Positions 8,953 to 17,687 of a stretch of 35,976 nucleotides of DNA are shown in pieces. Each line of letters begins with the position of its first letter. The first letter of the stretch is position 1. Location: contig CALKNI010000144.1 of NCBI GenBank assembly GCA_938091115.1, positions 1-35,976 on the forward strand, given 5' to 3'. The DNA comes from an uncultured Pirellulaceae bacterium. GTDB lineage: Bacteria; Planctomycetota; Planctomycetia; Pirellulales; Pirellulaceae. Position numbers and translations under genes: made by a program. The notes under the pieces were generated by a model. It was not told where the DNA came from. It searched no databases and worked only from the letters and a program-made list of their open reading frames with translations.

Positions 8953-9192
8953 ATGAAAAAGTTTATTGCAGCTGCCGTATGCACATTGTTGATGACTGGC
9001 ACCATGTTCGCTCAAGACAGCGAAGCTCCAGTTGAGCCAGTCGCACAGACAGCTCCAAGTGTTGTTGGAAGCGGTTGCTGCGATGCGACTACAGACGCTG
9101 CCTGCGATCCATGTGCAAAGCGAGTCCGGTTGGTCGCAAAGCTTCGCGGAAAAATGTCTTGCCGTCGCGCGAGACGTAGTTGTTGCAACTAG
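8953..9192 (+). CDS. Small secreted Cys-rich basic protein
   Basis: A 79-residue protein from the ATG at 8953, chosen because AGGGG at 8942-8946 is spaced 6 nt from it. An ATG two codons earlier has no room for a ribosome-binding site. A typical signal peptide (MKKFIAAAVCTLLMTG, cleavage near TMFA/Q) is followed by an acidic Pro/Glu linker. The final 40 residues contain seven cysteines, including two CC pairs, and many Arg/Lys (KRVRLVAKLRGK, CRRARRSCCN). The export signal implies a periplasmic or surface location where disulfides can form. No family recognised. The clean signal peptide, ribosome-binding site and following terminator make a real monocistronic gene likely. Confidence 0.75.
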   Translation: MKKFIAAAVCTLLMTGTMFAQDSEAPVEPVAQTAPSVVGSGCCDATTDAACDPCAKRVRLVAKLRGKMSCRRARRSCCN

Positions 9193-9230
9193 TGTCCGTT
9201 GATTGCACTAGCTACAATTTGAAAAACACA

Positions 9231-9263
9231 AAGCATTGCTCCGAATAAGAGTGATGCTTTTTT
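9231..9263 (+). terminator. Rho-independent terminator of the small secreted protein gene
   Basis: AAGCATTGCT (9231-9240) pairs with AGTGATGCTT (9250-9259) over 10 bp, two of them G-T wobbles, around a 9-nt loop. Six T follow at 9258-9263. It lies 39 nt after the stop codon of the gene at 8953-9192. Confidence 0.75.
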
Positions 9264-9301
9264 ATTGAAGCGACAACGAGATTGCGTTACGCGACCGGGA
9301 A

Positions 9302-10384
9302 TCAATTTCCTACGGGAAATAACCGAGTTATTATTTTCGTCGCCCGATCCCATTCCCCTGCTGCTCGCTCAAAATCGACATCCATGATTTTCAGTGATAG
9401 AGAATCTGGAACTGCCGGTGACTTCGTAGTAACCGAACGGTTAAGGGGAATTTGTGCACTTTGACTTTGCGCCAACTCCTCTTCGACATCGCCTGCCAGT
9501 AGCCGATCGACTAACCCCCGAGCTCGTCTTGGATTAGGACCATTTTTGATGATCGAGAGTGTGTTTGGAATTAATAAAACTCCCATTTGGTCAGGTTTTT
9601 GATCGGGAAATACAATTGCTACTGGATTGGCTTTATTAAGTTCGATCATTGCATCATCGGTATCGGTCAGCCCAAACGCGTATTCTCCGCGTGCCACTTT
9701 AATTGCAACCTGCTTATTCCCACCTTCGACGACCGCATTATTTGCAATATCGGTTAACAAGGAGACCGCCTCGATTTCGCCCAGAGTTGCGAATAGTACG
9801 GCCGCATGGGTCGCGGTGGTTCCAAATAAAGGTCGTGCAATTGCACATTTATTTTTCCATTTTGGATCCGCTAGATCGTAGATAGAATCCGGCATTAGAT
9901 TTGGATCGTTGATGAGGTTGGTGTTAACAATCAACACGCGCGCTCGAGCGGCAAACCCGTGCCACTGATTACGCGAGGAAATGTATTGCGACGGAAACAC
10001 TTCGGACGCAGGACTGCGGTAAACTTCTAACAGTCCCATTTTTTGCAATCGCAATGTGTGGAGTATTTCGTTATTCCAGAAAATATCAGCTTGAGGCCGC
10101 CCTTTACTTTGAATGATTTCAGTCACTAACCCAACCGTTTTGTTGGATTCCTGATCAAATTTAGGCAGTACTCGCAAACCCAACTCCGGGCCAACGCGAT
10201 TAAGAATTGGCTCAGCAAATTCTCGGTCCAGTGCTGAATAGACAACCACCTCATTGTCTGTCTTAGCGATACAGCCCGCACAAAGGCAGATCATCGCACC
10301 GCCAAAGATAACGACAAACCAATAAAAACAGGGGTTTGGGTTCGCCAAAGAAGCTTTAATTTTAGTACCCTTTATTTTCCTCAT
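9302..10384 (-). CDS. Extracellular solute-binding lipoprotein, Fe(III)/AfuA-type family
   Basis: Type-2 periplasmic binding protein family that delivers iron or another small ligand to an ABC transporter. From the ATG at 10384 it has 360 residues, with a signal sequence ending in a lipobox-like ICLCAGC. After that the mature part starts like FbpA/AfuA proteins (VVVYSALDREFAEPIL). Also seen: GRPQADIFWNNE, WHGFAARARVLIVN and LADPKWKNKCAIARP, all typical. The paired tyrosines that bind iron in FbpA are not obvious; the matching segment reads GTTATHAAVLFAT. The ligand is therefore uncertain. The frame is open to an ATG at 10447, only 13 nt from the divergent frame at 10461; the inner start leaves promoter space and puts the signal sequence at the N-terminus. 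No permease or ATPase gene is adjacent. Confidence 0.85.
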   Translation of the reverse strand: MRKIKGTKIKASLANPNPCFYWFVVIFGGAMICLCAGCIAKTDNEVVVYSALDREFAEPILNRVGPELGLRVLPKFDQESNKTVGLVTEIIQSKGRPQADIFWNNEILHTLRLQKMGLLEVYRSPASEVFPSQYISSRNQWHGFAARARVLIVNTNLINDPNLMPDSIYDLADPKWKNKCAIARPLFGTTATHAAVLFATLGEIEAVSLLTDIANNAVVEGGNKQVAIKVARGEYAFGLTDTDDAMIELNKANPVAIVFPDQKPDQMGVLLIPNTLSIIKNGPNPRRARGLVDRLLAGDVEEELAQSQSAQIPLNRSVTTKSPAVPDSLSLKIMDVDFERAAGEWDRATKIITRLFPVGN

Positions 10385-10505
10385 TTGAAACACTCCACTT
10401 TTCGTTACGATACAGTGCGTTTCATTTCGCTGAAGTAATCTCGCCAACAGCCGAACCTAAATGACCTTTATCCGCAAATTATATCTTATGACATTTGCTA
10501 ACCCA

Positions 10506-11912
10506 ATGAACAAAACCTACTCATTGGCACCACCTCAACGGCAGATTTGCAAAGCCGCGATTGGTATTTTACTAGCAACGCTATCTGCCAGTTTCGCATT
10601 GGGGCAAGATGATTGGCGATCCGGGATGAAGAAAATCAATCCGCAGGTTTCCGATACATTTGAGATTAACGATACCTTGGTAAAAGCCGCTGGGATTCAA
10701 AAAGTTTCCGGCACTCACATCGATCTTTATACCGATGTCCGTGACGAACAGAGAGTCAAAGAGCTTGTGACCGCTTTTGATCAAGCAGTCTCACAATGGT
10801 GTGCCTACTTTGGACTTTCGGCGGCGTCAGCCGAATTGTGGAAAATGAGAGCCTTCCTGATTGCTGACAGGGCTAACCCGGTACAATTTCAGCGAGCGGG
10901 GCTAATGCCGGCCGACCTGCCGGATTTTAAAGCAGGATTCCAGCGACGGCATAACTTTTGGCTTTACCTCCAACCGGGAGCTTACTACACACGCCACTTG
11001 CTTCTCCACGAAGGCACTCACGGTTTTATGTTGTGGTTTCTGAGCGGACACGGTCCGGCGTGGTATAGCGAAGGAGTGGCTGAACTGCTTGGTGTGCACC
11101 AATGGAACAATAACCGACTGCAGCTCAATCACCGATTAAGAAACCGTGACGAGGCGGAGTATTGGGGCCGAGTCAAGCGAATTCGTGACGAACGCAACAC
11201 CGAAGACGAGCTAGACCTTGAGGACATACTCAATATCCCTTCCACGGGATTTAACAACGTTCGTTTTTACGCGTGGGCTTGGGCAGGCTGTGAGTTTTTT
11301 CAAAATCATCCAAAAACAAAACAGATATTTTCCAAACTGCCTGAACTGGCAAAACTGAATGAAGATCGGTTCAACCAAAAATTTCTTGACTTACTTGGAA
11401 ATAACTTAGAAGAATTGAAACGAGACTGGCTACTGTTTATCAACGAAATTGATTACGGCTACTCAGTTCCACGCGGTTGTTTGTCGAAGGCAAGTTCGCT
11501 TAGCAGCCAACTCAATTCCAGGCAAAACAAATTTCGAATTTCTGCGGAAAGAAGCTGGCAGGTAACCGAACAAAACGTTCAACAGGGAGAACGTTTTCGC
11601 ATTAAAAGCAAAGGCGAATACGTGGTCGGACAATCGAATCCGCAAACGCCTTGGAAATGCCAACCTAATGGAATTACAATTCAGTACCACCGAGGGCGCC
11701 CCCTAGGACGACTGCAAGCCGGCATTTTAGACTTGAATGCAAAAACGGCAGAACAACAGGTCAAGGGATTGCTAAACCCCCTCGACGTCGGGTTAAGTGG
11801 GGTGATCTCCGCACCGACAAACGGAGTTCTCTGTTTTCGGATTAACGAATCGCCAGCCTTTTTGGACGATAATCAGGGCGCCTTGGAAGTCGTCCTTGAA
11901 AAACTAGAATAG
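10506..11912 (+). CDS. Secreted gluzincin-type metalloprotease with C-terminal lectin-like domain
   Basis: From the ATG at 10506 the protein has 468 residues with a signal peptide (KAAIGILLATLSASFALG, cleavage before QDD). In-frame ATGs at 10461 and 10488 would push the signal inward. The zinc site HEGTH is encoded at 11007-11021. The third ligand is probably the first Glu of SEGVAE, 17 residues after the second His, a gluzincin (peptidase MA) pattern. The first two thirds form the protease, with YAWAWAGCEFF and an alpha-helical end. The last roughly 110 residues look like a beta-sandwich, with GERFRIKSKGEYVVG and a closing RINESPAFLDDNQGALEV. That closing pattern recalls the LecA/PA-IL type NDxxxxDNxGxLxV, a tentative match. 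Substrate unknown; the export signal implies an extracytoplasmic target. Confidence 0.78.
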   Translation: MNKTYSLAPPQRQICKAAIGILLATLSASFALGQDDWRSGMKKINPQVSDTFEINDTLVKAAGIQKVSGTHIDLYTDVRDEQRVKELVTAFDQAVSQWCAYFGLSAASAELWKMRAFLIADRANPVQFQRAGLMPADLPDFKAGFQRRHNFWLYLQPGAYYTRHLLLHEGTHGFMLWFLSGHGPAWYSEGVAELLGVHQWNNNRLQLNHRLRNRDEAEYWGRVKRIRDERNTEDELDLEDILNIPSTGFNNVRFYAWAWAGCEFFQNHPKTKQIFSKLPELAKLNEDRFNQKFLDLLGNNLEELKRDWLLFINEIDYGYSVPRGCLSKASSLSSQLNSRQNKFRISAERSWQVTEQNVQQGERFRIKSKGEYVVGQSNPQTPWKCQPNGITIQYHRGRPLGRLQAGILDLNAKTAEQQVKGLLNPLDVGLSGVISAPTNGVLCFRINESPAFLDDNQGALEVVLEKLE

Positions 11913-11976
11913 ATCTATCCGTCGGGTCACCGAACTTTCATTCCATTATTTTTCCTCGTAACCAACAAGCAACTTA

Positions 11977-13233
11977 ATGAACATTCTTCAATCGCAAGAT
12001 CCTGAGCTTTGGCAGACGATCCATGACGAGTCGATTCGTCAAAAAGACGAACTTGAGATGATTGCCAGCGAAAATTACACCAGCCTTGCCGTGATGGAAG
12101 CTATGGGTAGTGTTTTAACAAACAAGTACGCTGAAGGTTATCCCGGCCGTCGCTACTACGGCGGATGTGAACATGTCGACGTCACCGAGAATCTTGCCCG
12201 TGGCCGAGCGAAAGAGTTGTTCGGAGCAGAATTTGCCAACGTCCAACCTCATTCGGGCTCCCAAGCCAACCAGGCTGTCTATCTCACCGCTCTGGAAGTC
12301 GGCGACACCGTGCTAGGTCTCGACCTTGCTCACGGAGGCCACTTGACTCATGGGATGCGGCTTAACCTCTCTGGCAAACTTTATAACTTCATCAATTATG
12401 GTGTCTGCCGAGACACTCATTTGATTGATTTTGATCAAATCGCTGCTCTGGCAAAAGAACATAAGCCAAAGATGATTGTCGCGGGAGCGAGTGCTTATCC
12501 ACGACAAATTCCTCACGAGCGATTCAAAGAAATTGCCGACGATGTTGGCGCGATGTTATTTGTTGACATGGCGCACTATGCCGGCCTGGTCGCCGGTGGC
12601 GAACACAATGATCCAGTTCCGGTTGCCGATTTTGTGACGACGACAACCCATAAAACACTTCGCGGTCCAAGGGGTGGACTTGTGTTGTGCAAAAAGAAAT
12701 ATGCAAAAAAAATTAACTCCAGCGTTTTCCCCGGAATGCAGGGAGGTCCATTGATGCACGTTGTCGCCGGCAAGGCCACTTGTTTCCGGGAAGCTTTGCA
12801 GCCCGAATTCAAGGCCTATGCAAAATCCGTAAAAGCCAACGCTAAAGCTCTCGCTGAAACTCTACAATCCGGAGGCCTTTCTCTTGTCAGCGGCGGAACC
12901 GACAACCATCTCGTTCTTGTCGATGTCACGGCCAAAGGAATAGGCGGCACGATTGCAGAAGACACTTTAGGTGCGTGTGGGATTACGGTTAACAAGAATA
13001 TGATTCCGTATGACGAACGAAAGCCAATGGACCCGAGTGGCGTTCGAATTGGAACTCCCGCTTTAACAACCCGCGGCATGGGCGTTGAACAAATGAAGCA
13101 GGTTGGCCAGTGGATTGTCGATGCACTGAGTCACCATGACGACCCTTCAAAGCTCGAATCCATTCGCGGAAACGTCAAAGATCTTTGTCAACATTTCCCA
13201 GTTCCTGCTGCCGCTGCCGAAGCAGCGGTTTAG
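11977..13233 (+). CDS. glyA: Serine hydroxymethyltransferase
   Basis: PLP enzyme that interconverts serine and glycine and charges tetrahydrofolate with a one-carbon unit. The 418 residues are the standard length. Signature segments in order: [67 protein letters not shown] and [14 protein letters not shown] with PLP-binding Lys226. The C-terminal domain shows [11 protein letters not shown]. All catalytic residues I can place are present. It lies 65 nt after the protease gene and converges on the small membrane protein gene, with 19 nt between the two stop codons. It supplies one-carbon units that folate-dependent fmt also uses, but no operon links them. Confidence 0.98.
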   Translation: MNILQSQDPELWQTIHDESIRQKDELEMIASENYTSLAVMEAMGSVLTNKYAEGYPGRRYYGGCEHVDVTENLARGRAKELFGAEFANVQPHSGSQANQAVYLTALEVGDTVLGLDLAHGGHLTHGMRLNLSGKLYNFINYGVCRDTHLIDFDQIAALAKEHKPKMIVAGASAYPRQIPHERFKEIADDVGAMLFVDMAHYAGLVAGGEHNDPVPVADFVTTTTHKTLRGPRGGLVLCKKKYAKKINSSVFPGMQGGPLMHVVAGKATCFREALQPEFKAYAKSVKANAKALAETLQSGGLSLVSGGTDNHLVLVDVTAKGIGGTIAEDTLGACGITVNKNMIPYDERKPMDPSGVRIGTPALTTRGMGVEQMKQVGQWIVDALSHHDDPSKLESIRGNVKDLCQHFPVPAAAAEAAV

Positions 13234-13252
13234 TGCTGTTGGACAGGCTGAT

Positions 13253-13615
13253 TTATTTCTTAGGACGAACCGATTTCGTTGGTTTATTGCCGAGCAAACG
13301 GGCGATTTCCCGATCGCTCGAGGCCCATATCATCGCGATGAAAACTGCAAACAGGACAATTCCCGACCAAACAAAAGGGTGTACCTGCGTAAAATCAATC
13401 GAACATTGCCACGTGTCATACGCAATCAATGTTTCGAGTGAAATCCAAGTGTCGATTGAATCTGGCTGGCTCGTCAAAAAACCTTGGCTCAACTGAGCCG
13501 ATTGACTCAGTTGAACTAGGGGTGAAAACGCTGACAAGCTATTTGGAAAAACCACGTTGCAAAAAACCGCCCCTGCTGCAATGAAAAGTGATAATAATCG
13601 ACGAGGATAAGACAT
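13253..13615 (-). CDS. Small membrane protein of unknown function
   Basis: A 120-residue frame with an N-terminal hydrophobic or signal segment (residues 7-30, RLLSLFIAAGAVFCNVV). A polar middle contains the repeated QLSQSAQLSQ, and a second membrane helix is near residues 81-100 (FVWSGIVLFAVFIAMIWAS). A basic C-terminal tail follows (NKPTKSVRPKK). This predicts an extracytoplasmic middle anchored by the C-terminal helix, with the basic tail in the cytoplasm. No family recognised. The two helices and positive tail obey the positive-inside rule, which supports a real gene, but the ribosome-binding site is weak. Confidence 0.55.
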   Translation of the reverse strand: MSYPRRLLSLFIAAGAVFCNVVFPNSLSAFSPLVQLSQSAQLSQGFLTSQPDSIDTWISLETLIAYDTWQCSIDFTQVHPFVWSGIVLFAVFIAMIWASSDREIARLLGNKPTKSVRPKK

Positions 13616-14014
13616 TTCAGTTCCGGGTTACGTGGTCTTTTCAAAAGTCAGCATTCACAATTTGCTGGCTACATACGTTAGACCCTTGCAAGCGGTATGC
13701 CACCGCAGAAAACTACAGAAAGCCCGTGTTTCAGCGATGTTTTGACGCAGCGATGATGTCCAAAAACCACGTGTCTCGCAGGTGATGAGCAAAGACCTCA
13801 TTCCATTGCAAGCTGCCATTGATATGTTTTCAATGAATTCGATTGTCGTAACAATCATTGGGGTTTTATGTGCTCGCGAGAGCGAGTGGATCGATAATTT
13901 TTCGCTTCCTTGCCTTGACTGGAATCCGCCAAGGTAAACTCTTAGCGTGAGAAATTTGGCTGGAGTGAATCATCAACACGATTCCGCACCGCCCTTAAAA
14001 ATCTGCAGTTGGAT
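13616..14014. other. Gene-free stretch of 399 nt
   Basis: Between the start of the small membrane protein gene and the TPR gene, which diverge. No credible coding frame. One short hairpin is visible at 13873-13886 (CTCGC/GCGAG with a GAGA tetraloop). TTGACT at 13915-13920 lies upstream of the TPR gene, but no well-spaced -10 was found. Confidence 0.4.
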
Positions 14015-14590
14015 ATGACGGGAAAAACATTGAACCGCAAACAAGCTCAACGTCAAAAAAACATATTGGCGGCAGAAGGCTATCTAGAACTTGCTATGGC
14101 GCTCGACGGCTCGTGTAGTCTTAGATTGGATTTAAAGAAACATTTGGTCGACCTTGCTCTGAATTCTTTAAACAAAGTAATTCGCCCAGCAGGCCATAAG
14201 CCTTATATCTTATTCTTGAAGGGACAAGCTCATCGGATCGCACAGCGTCCGCGGTTAGCGATTACTTTTTTTGAACAGTCTCACAAAATCGATGGAGAGA
14301 ACCTTCGCACTTGCCTCGCTCTGGCATGGTGCTGTAAACGAACGCAGCAAATTGACCGGGCGGTGGAAGTCATGCAAGCGGCGGTCGAAATGGATTCCGA
14401 AAGCTGTATTAGTCATTACAATCTCGCCTGTTATTGTGCTTTAGATCAAAGAGTCGATGACGCATTGATGCACCTGACATTTGCTTTGAATCTGAATCCA
14501 GATTACCTGACGAAAATTGCTTCTGAATCCGATTTTGATGCCATCCGAAACAATCCAAGATTTGCAGATATCACAGCGCTGGCCGTTTAA
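14015..14590 (+). CDS. Tetratricopeptide-repeat protein
   Basis: A 191-residue cytoplasmic protein without signal or membrane helix. The start is ATG 14015; a TTG two codons upstream is also possible. The last two thirds are TPR-like helical pairs: FLKGQAHRIAQRPRLAITFFEQSHKI, then LAWCCKRTQQIDRAVEVMQAAVEM, then YNLACYCALDQRVDDALMHLTFAL. Each shows the small and aromatic pattern of TPR. The final segment (SDFDAIRNNPRFADI) is the usual end of such repeat arrays. TPRs mediate protein contacts; the partner is unknown. Stands alone between divergent and convergent neighbours. Confidence 0.75.
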   Translation: MTGKTLNRKQAQRQKNILAAEGYLELAMALDGSCSLRLDLKKHLVDLALNSLNKVIRPAGHKPYILFLKGQAHRIAQRPRLAITFFEQSHKIDGENLRTCLALAWCCKRTQQIDRAVEVMQAAVEMDSESCISHYNLACYCALDQRVDDALMHLTFALNLNPDYLTKIASESDFDAIRNNPRFADITALAV

Positions 14591-14827
14591 AATCGTACGC
14601 GGTGTTGATATTCGTCTTACGAAATCCAAACGGCACTCCTTGGCGGATTGTGTCGTTGACAAGATTTACCTGAGAAACTGCTCTTCAGCAGCAGTTCCAC
14701 TCTTGTTTGCCAAGCGCAAGCTAATTGCTCTACGATCAACATCTCGATAAAGCTGTAAGCGAATAGATTCGGTTGTTCGGTAAATACTTAAAACATCCAG
14801 TCATCGGGAAGGCGTTTAACAGTTAAA

Positions 14828-15929
14828 TTAGCCATTGTTTTTCGCTCGCCAATTTAGAAGAGAATCTAAAAAACCCTGAATCTCTCCGTCGAGCACTTTA
14901 TGGAAATCACCCATGCTAAAGCCGGTTCGAGTGTCTTTGACACGCTGATCAGGATGTTGAAAATAATTCCTGATCTGTGACCCAAATCCTACTCGCGATT
15001 TATTAGCATATTTATCAGCTTCCTCTGCCTCTCGCTTTTCTTCCTCTATCCGGGCAAGCTGTGCCCTCAGCATCTTCCAGGCTTGATCTCGATTCTTGTG
15101 CTGGCTTCGTTGGCTTTGGCATTGCACAACCGTATTGGTGGGAATATGAGTCAAGCGAATTGCGCTGTCTGTTTTGTTTACGTGTTGGCCACCCGCACCG
15201 CTAGCGCGATAAGTATCGACACGAACATCTTTGTCATCGATGCTTATCTCTACGCTGTCTGAGATTTCAGGCGATACATCGACAGCTGCAAAGCTGGTTT
15301 GTCGTTTCCCCTCTGAATTAAAAGGGCTTATTCTGACCAGCCGGTGCAGGCCTGTCTCGCTCTTTAAATAGCCGTAGGCCATCGGTCCGCGAATCGCTAT
15401 CGAAGCGCTATTAATTCCTGCTTCGTCGTTATTGTTTCGATCAAATTCAATAACTTGATAGTCATTTTTTTGAGCCCAGGCAGCGTACATTCGGAGCATC
15501 ATCTCAGCCCAGTCGTTCGCATCGGTACCACCATCACGTGCGTGAATCGTCAATATGGCACCCGCATTATCATAGGGCCCGTTCAAAAGCGCCTTGAGTT
15601 CCAGAGAGTCCAGTTGCTTTTCAAGTGATTCGATTTCCGATTGTACTTCTCGTTTGATCGATTCATCTTCTGTGGCCATCTCTATTAACGCTTCGAGATC
15701 CTCTCCCGCAGCACTGAGTTCCATCATCGGTGCGACGATGGCTTTCACAGATTTCAATCGGCCAACTGTCTCTTGGGCAGATTCTTGATTATCCCAAAAA
15801 TTTGGTGCTGCCATTTCAGCTTCGATATTGACAATGGATTTTAATTTTGCATCGTAGTCAAAGACTATCTCGGAGCAGAGTGATGCGCTCGATAATCGCC
15901 TGTGACCGGTTAGTGAGATCAGAGTCCAT
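14828..15929 (-). CDS. prfB: Peptide chain release factor 2, expressed through programmed +1 frameshift
   Basis: Releases finished peptides at UGA and UAA. The gene is split over two frames. ATG at 15929 opens 23 codons (MDSDLTNRSQAIIERITLLRDSL) ending at an in-frame TGA (15860-15858). After a +1 shift on CTT, translation resumes at 15859 and runs to 14828. The product has 366 residues, against 365 in E. coli. Joined sequence across the site is LRDSL-DYDAKLKSIVNIE, as expected for RF2. The anticodon-like motif SPF (about 201-203) marks stop specificity, and GGQ (about 246-248, GAGGQHVNKTDSAIRL) is the peptidyl-transferase-centre motif. A start at 15814 (MAAPNFWDN) would lose the first 38 residues and the autoregulatory site. 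Confidence 0.97.
15857..15863 (-). other. prfB +1 ribosomal frameshift site (CTT TGA C)
   Basis: The heptamer CTTTGAC is the canonical RF2 autoregulatory site. When RF2 is scarce the UGA is decoded slowly, and the tRNA-Leu on CUU slips +1 to read on. In E. coli an AGGGGG three nucleotides before CUU stimulates the shift. Here the same place reads CCGAGATAGT, so the Shine-Dalgarno-like stimulator is weak, at best GAG. Confidence 0.93.
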
Positions 15930-16457
15930 GAGTTTACTTCTTTAATATGTCGGGCCGAGACAAATGCCCAGCGATTAGACCGAGGAAAAATAAATGTTTG
16001 AGAACATGATTGTTAACTCATCCTCAATCTGGTCAACCGGTGCAAAATGAGTTGTGCAAGTAGCATCGGTACCCAAAGGCGCTTGAGGTTTCTTTAAAAA
16101 ACCTAAATTATCTCTGTTTCTCGTCGAGTCGCACCTCGACCGGATGATAACGGTTAAACCGAATGATTTAACGTCAAAAACACCCGATTGGTTGACCATT
16201 TTCCCCACCGAACTTAAAGTTAGGGATCGTTTTCAATTTGCACCAAAGTCCACTATTCAGACGCTATGATTAGCTAGAGGTTTCATTAAAGAAATAGGCC
16301 AGTTCCACGGGAATCGATCCAATTTCACTGGCTTTCCGCCGGAAACTCAGCAAACATTTACCTCTGCAGGGCGTTTTCCAATAAACTGTAAAAGCATCAA
16401 CCTGTCGATCTGGATTCCCAACCAGACCGACAGACCTACCTAATTGAGAAAATATAG
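15930..16457. other. Gene-free stretch between divergent prfB and the pilT-like gene
   Basis: 528 nt without a credible gene. It contains a perfect hairpin at 16123-16140 (GTCGAG/CTCGAC, 6-nt loop), an AGGTTT/AAACCT inverted repeat near 16086-16103, and the long hairpin at 16402-16433 described separately. No -35/-10 pair could be assigned with confidence. Confidence 0.4.
16402..16433 (+). promoter_or_regulatory. Long hairpin in the leader of the pilT-like operon
   Basis: CTGTCG (16402-16407) pairs with CGACAG (16428-16433), and TCTGG (16409-16413) pairs with CCAGA (16422-16426). A single A-C mismatch separates the two helices, and the loop is 8 nt. The 3' arm ends 24 nt before the ATG at 16458. 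No T-run follows, so it is not a terminator. It could be an mRNA leader structure or a protein-binding palindrome. Confidence 0.5.
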
Positions 16458-17687
16458 ATGTCCAAGCCAAAACAAAAAGCTCCCGATTCTGAAAATTCCA
16501 AAGTTTCAGAATCTAACGGCAAAACGCTTAAAGAGCGCGAAGACGAAGCAATTGAGCGAATGGTGGGGCAGTTTGTTGTCAAGCAAACTGAAAAACCCGT
16601 TGATAAATATTTTCGCGCGCTCGTAAAACTGGAAGGTTCCGACCTTCATATGAAGGTCGGCAAAGCACCAATCGTTCGTGTCAACGGAACACTCAAAGAG
16701 CTCAATCGAGGGCCCATCGATGTCGAAGAGATGGCGCGTCTACTGTTTCCCATGTTGAACGAACGCAATCGAGACATTTTTGATCACGAAGGGGGAGCTG
16801 ACTTCGCCTACACGGTGGATGTCGACGGCGTTAGTTGGCGATTCCGTGTAAACATGTTAAAGCAATTGGGTAAAATCGGATTGGTTGCCCGTCGTGTGAA
16901 CAACCATATCCCCAACTTTGAAGGGCTTTATCTTCCTCCAGCGATGGAAACGCTTTGCCACTTTGAGCAAGGAATGATCTTGTTGGCAGGAGTTACCGGC
17001 TCGGGAAAAAGTACAACCATTGCGTCGATGCTGAATTACATTAATCGCATTTACTCAAAACACATTCTCACGCTCGAAGATCCTATTGAATTCGTTTTCA
17101 CCGACGACAAGTGCCTGATCAACCAACGTGAAGTTGGCATTGACGTTGTAGACTTTGGTGTCGGTATGAAACATGCAGTGCGTGAAGATCCAGATATTAT
17201 TCTGGTGGGTGAGCTGCGAGACGAAGAAACATTTATGACGGCGATCCATGCTGCGGAAACTGGTCACCTCGTCTTTGGAACCATTCACGCGTCCACCGCT
17301 CCTTCGACAATTGGTCGTATTCTCGACCTTTTCCCGGAAGAAATGCACGGTGCGATTCGCGGCGCTATCGCCATGAACATGAAAGCGATCGTAGCGCAAA
17401 AACTACTCAAATCGATTAATCCAAAAGTTGGCCGTGTTCCAACGTGTGAAATCATGACGTTTAATCCAACCGTCAGAAAACTGATTCTCGAAGAACGAGA
17501 TCACAACCTCAGCGATGCAATTCGCATTGGTGCCGAGGAAGGCATGCAGGACTTTACAATGAGCTTGAAGGGCCTGATTGATGACGAGCTAATTGACCGC
17601 CCAACGGCATTCCAAGTCGCTCCAAACAAAGAAGAATTGAAGATGAAGCTCAAAGGTATCGACGTCTCGCAACCTGGAATTATTTAA
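16458..17687 (+). CDS. pilT: PilT-type secretion/retraction ATPase
   Basis: Hexameric AAA-like ATPase of the type IV pilus/type II secretion superfamily. After about 45 polar, probably disordered residues it follows PilT closely: GSDLHMKVGKAPIVRVNG; Walker A GVTGSGKS (178-185, Lys184); Asp box LEDPIEFVF; Walker B DPDIILVGELRDEET with Glu252; and the His box HAAETGHLVFGTIHAST. All catalytic motifs are intact, so it should hydrolyse ATP. At 409 residues it is longer than E. coli-type PilT because of the N- and C-terminal tails. The stop codon overlaps the next ATG by one base (TAATG at 17685), indicating coupled translation with the PilB-like gene. No pilin or PilC gene is nearby, so its substrate is open. 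Confidence 0.93.
   Translation: MSKPKQKAPDSENSKVSESNGKTLKEREDEAIERMVGQFVVKQTEKPVDKYFRALVKLEGSDLHMKVGKAPIVRVNGTLKELNRGPIDVEEMARLLFPMLNERNRDIFDHEGGADFAYTVDVDGVSWRFRVNMLKQLGKIGLVARRVNNHIPNFEGLYLPPAMETLCHFEQGMILLAGVTGSGKSTTIASMLNYINRIYSKHILTLEDPIEFVFTDDKCLINQREVGIDVVDFGVGMKHAVREDPDIILVGELRDEETFMTAIHAAETGHLVFGTIHASTAPSTIGRILDLFPEEMHGAIRGAIAMNMKAIVAQKLLKSINPKVGRVPTCEIMTFNPTVRKLILEERDHNLSDAIRIGAEEGMQDFTMSLKGLIDDELIDRPTAFQVAPNKEELKMKLKGIDVSQPGII

Noticed and set aside
15975-16208. Minus-strand frame of 77 residues upstream of prfB
   Set aside because: No domain or start signal; it contains the hairpin at 16123-16140 and reads like non-coding DNA.
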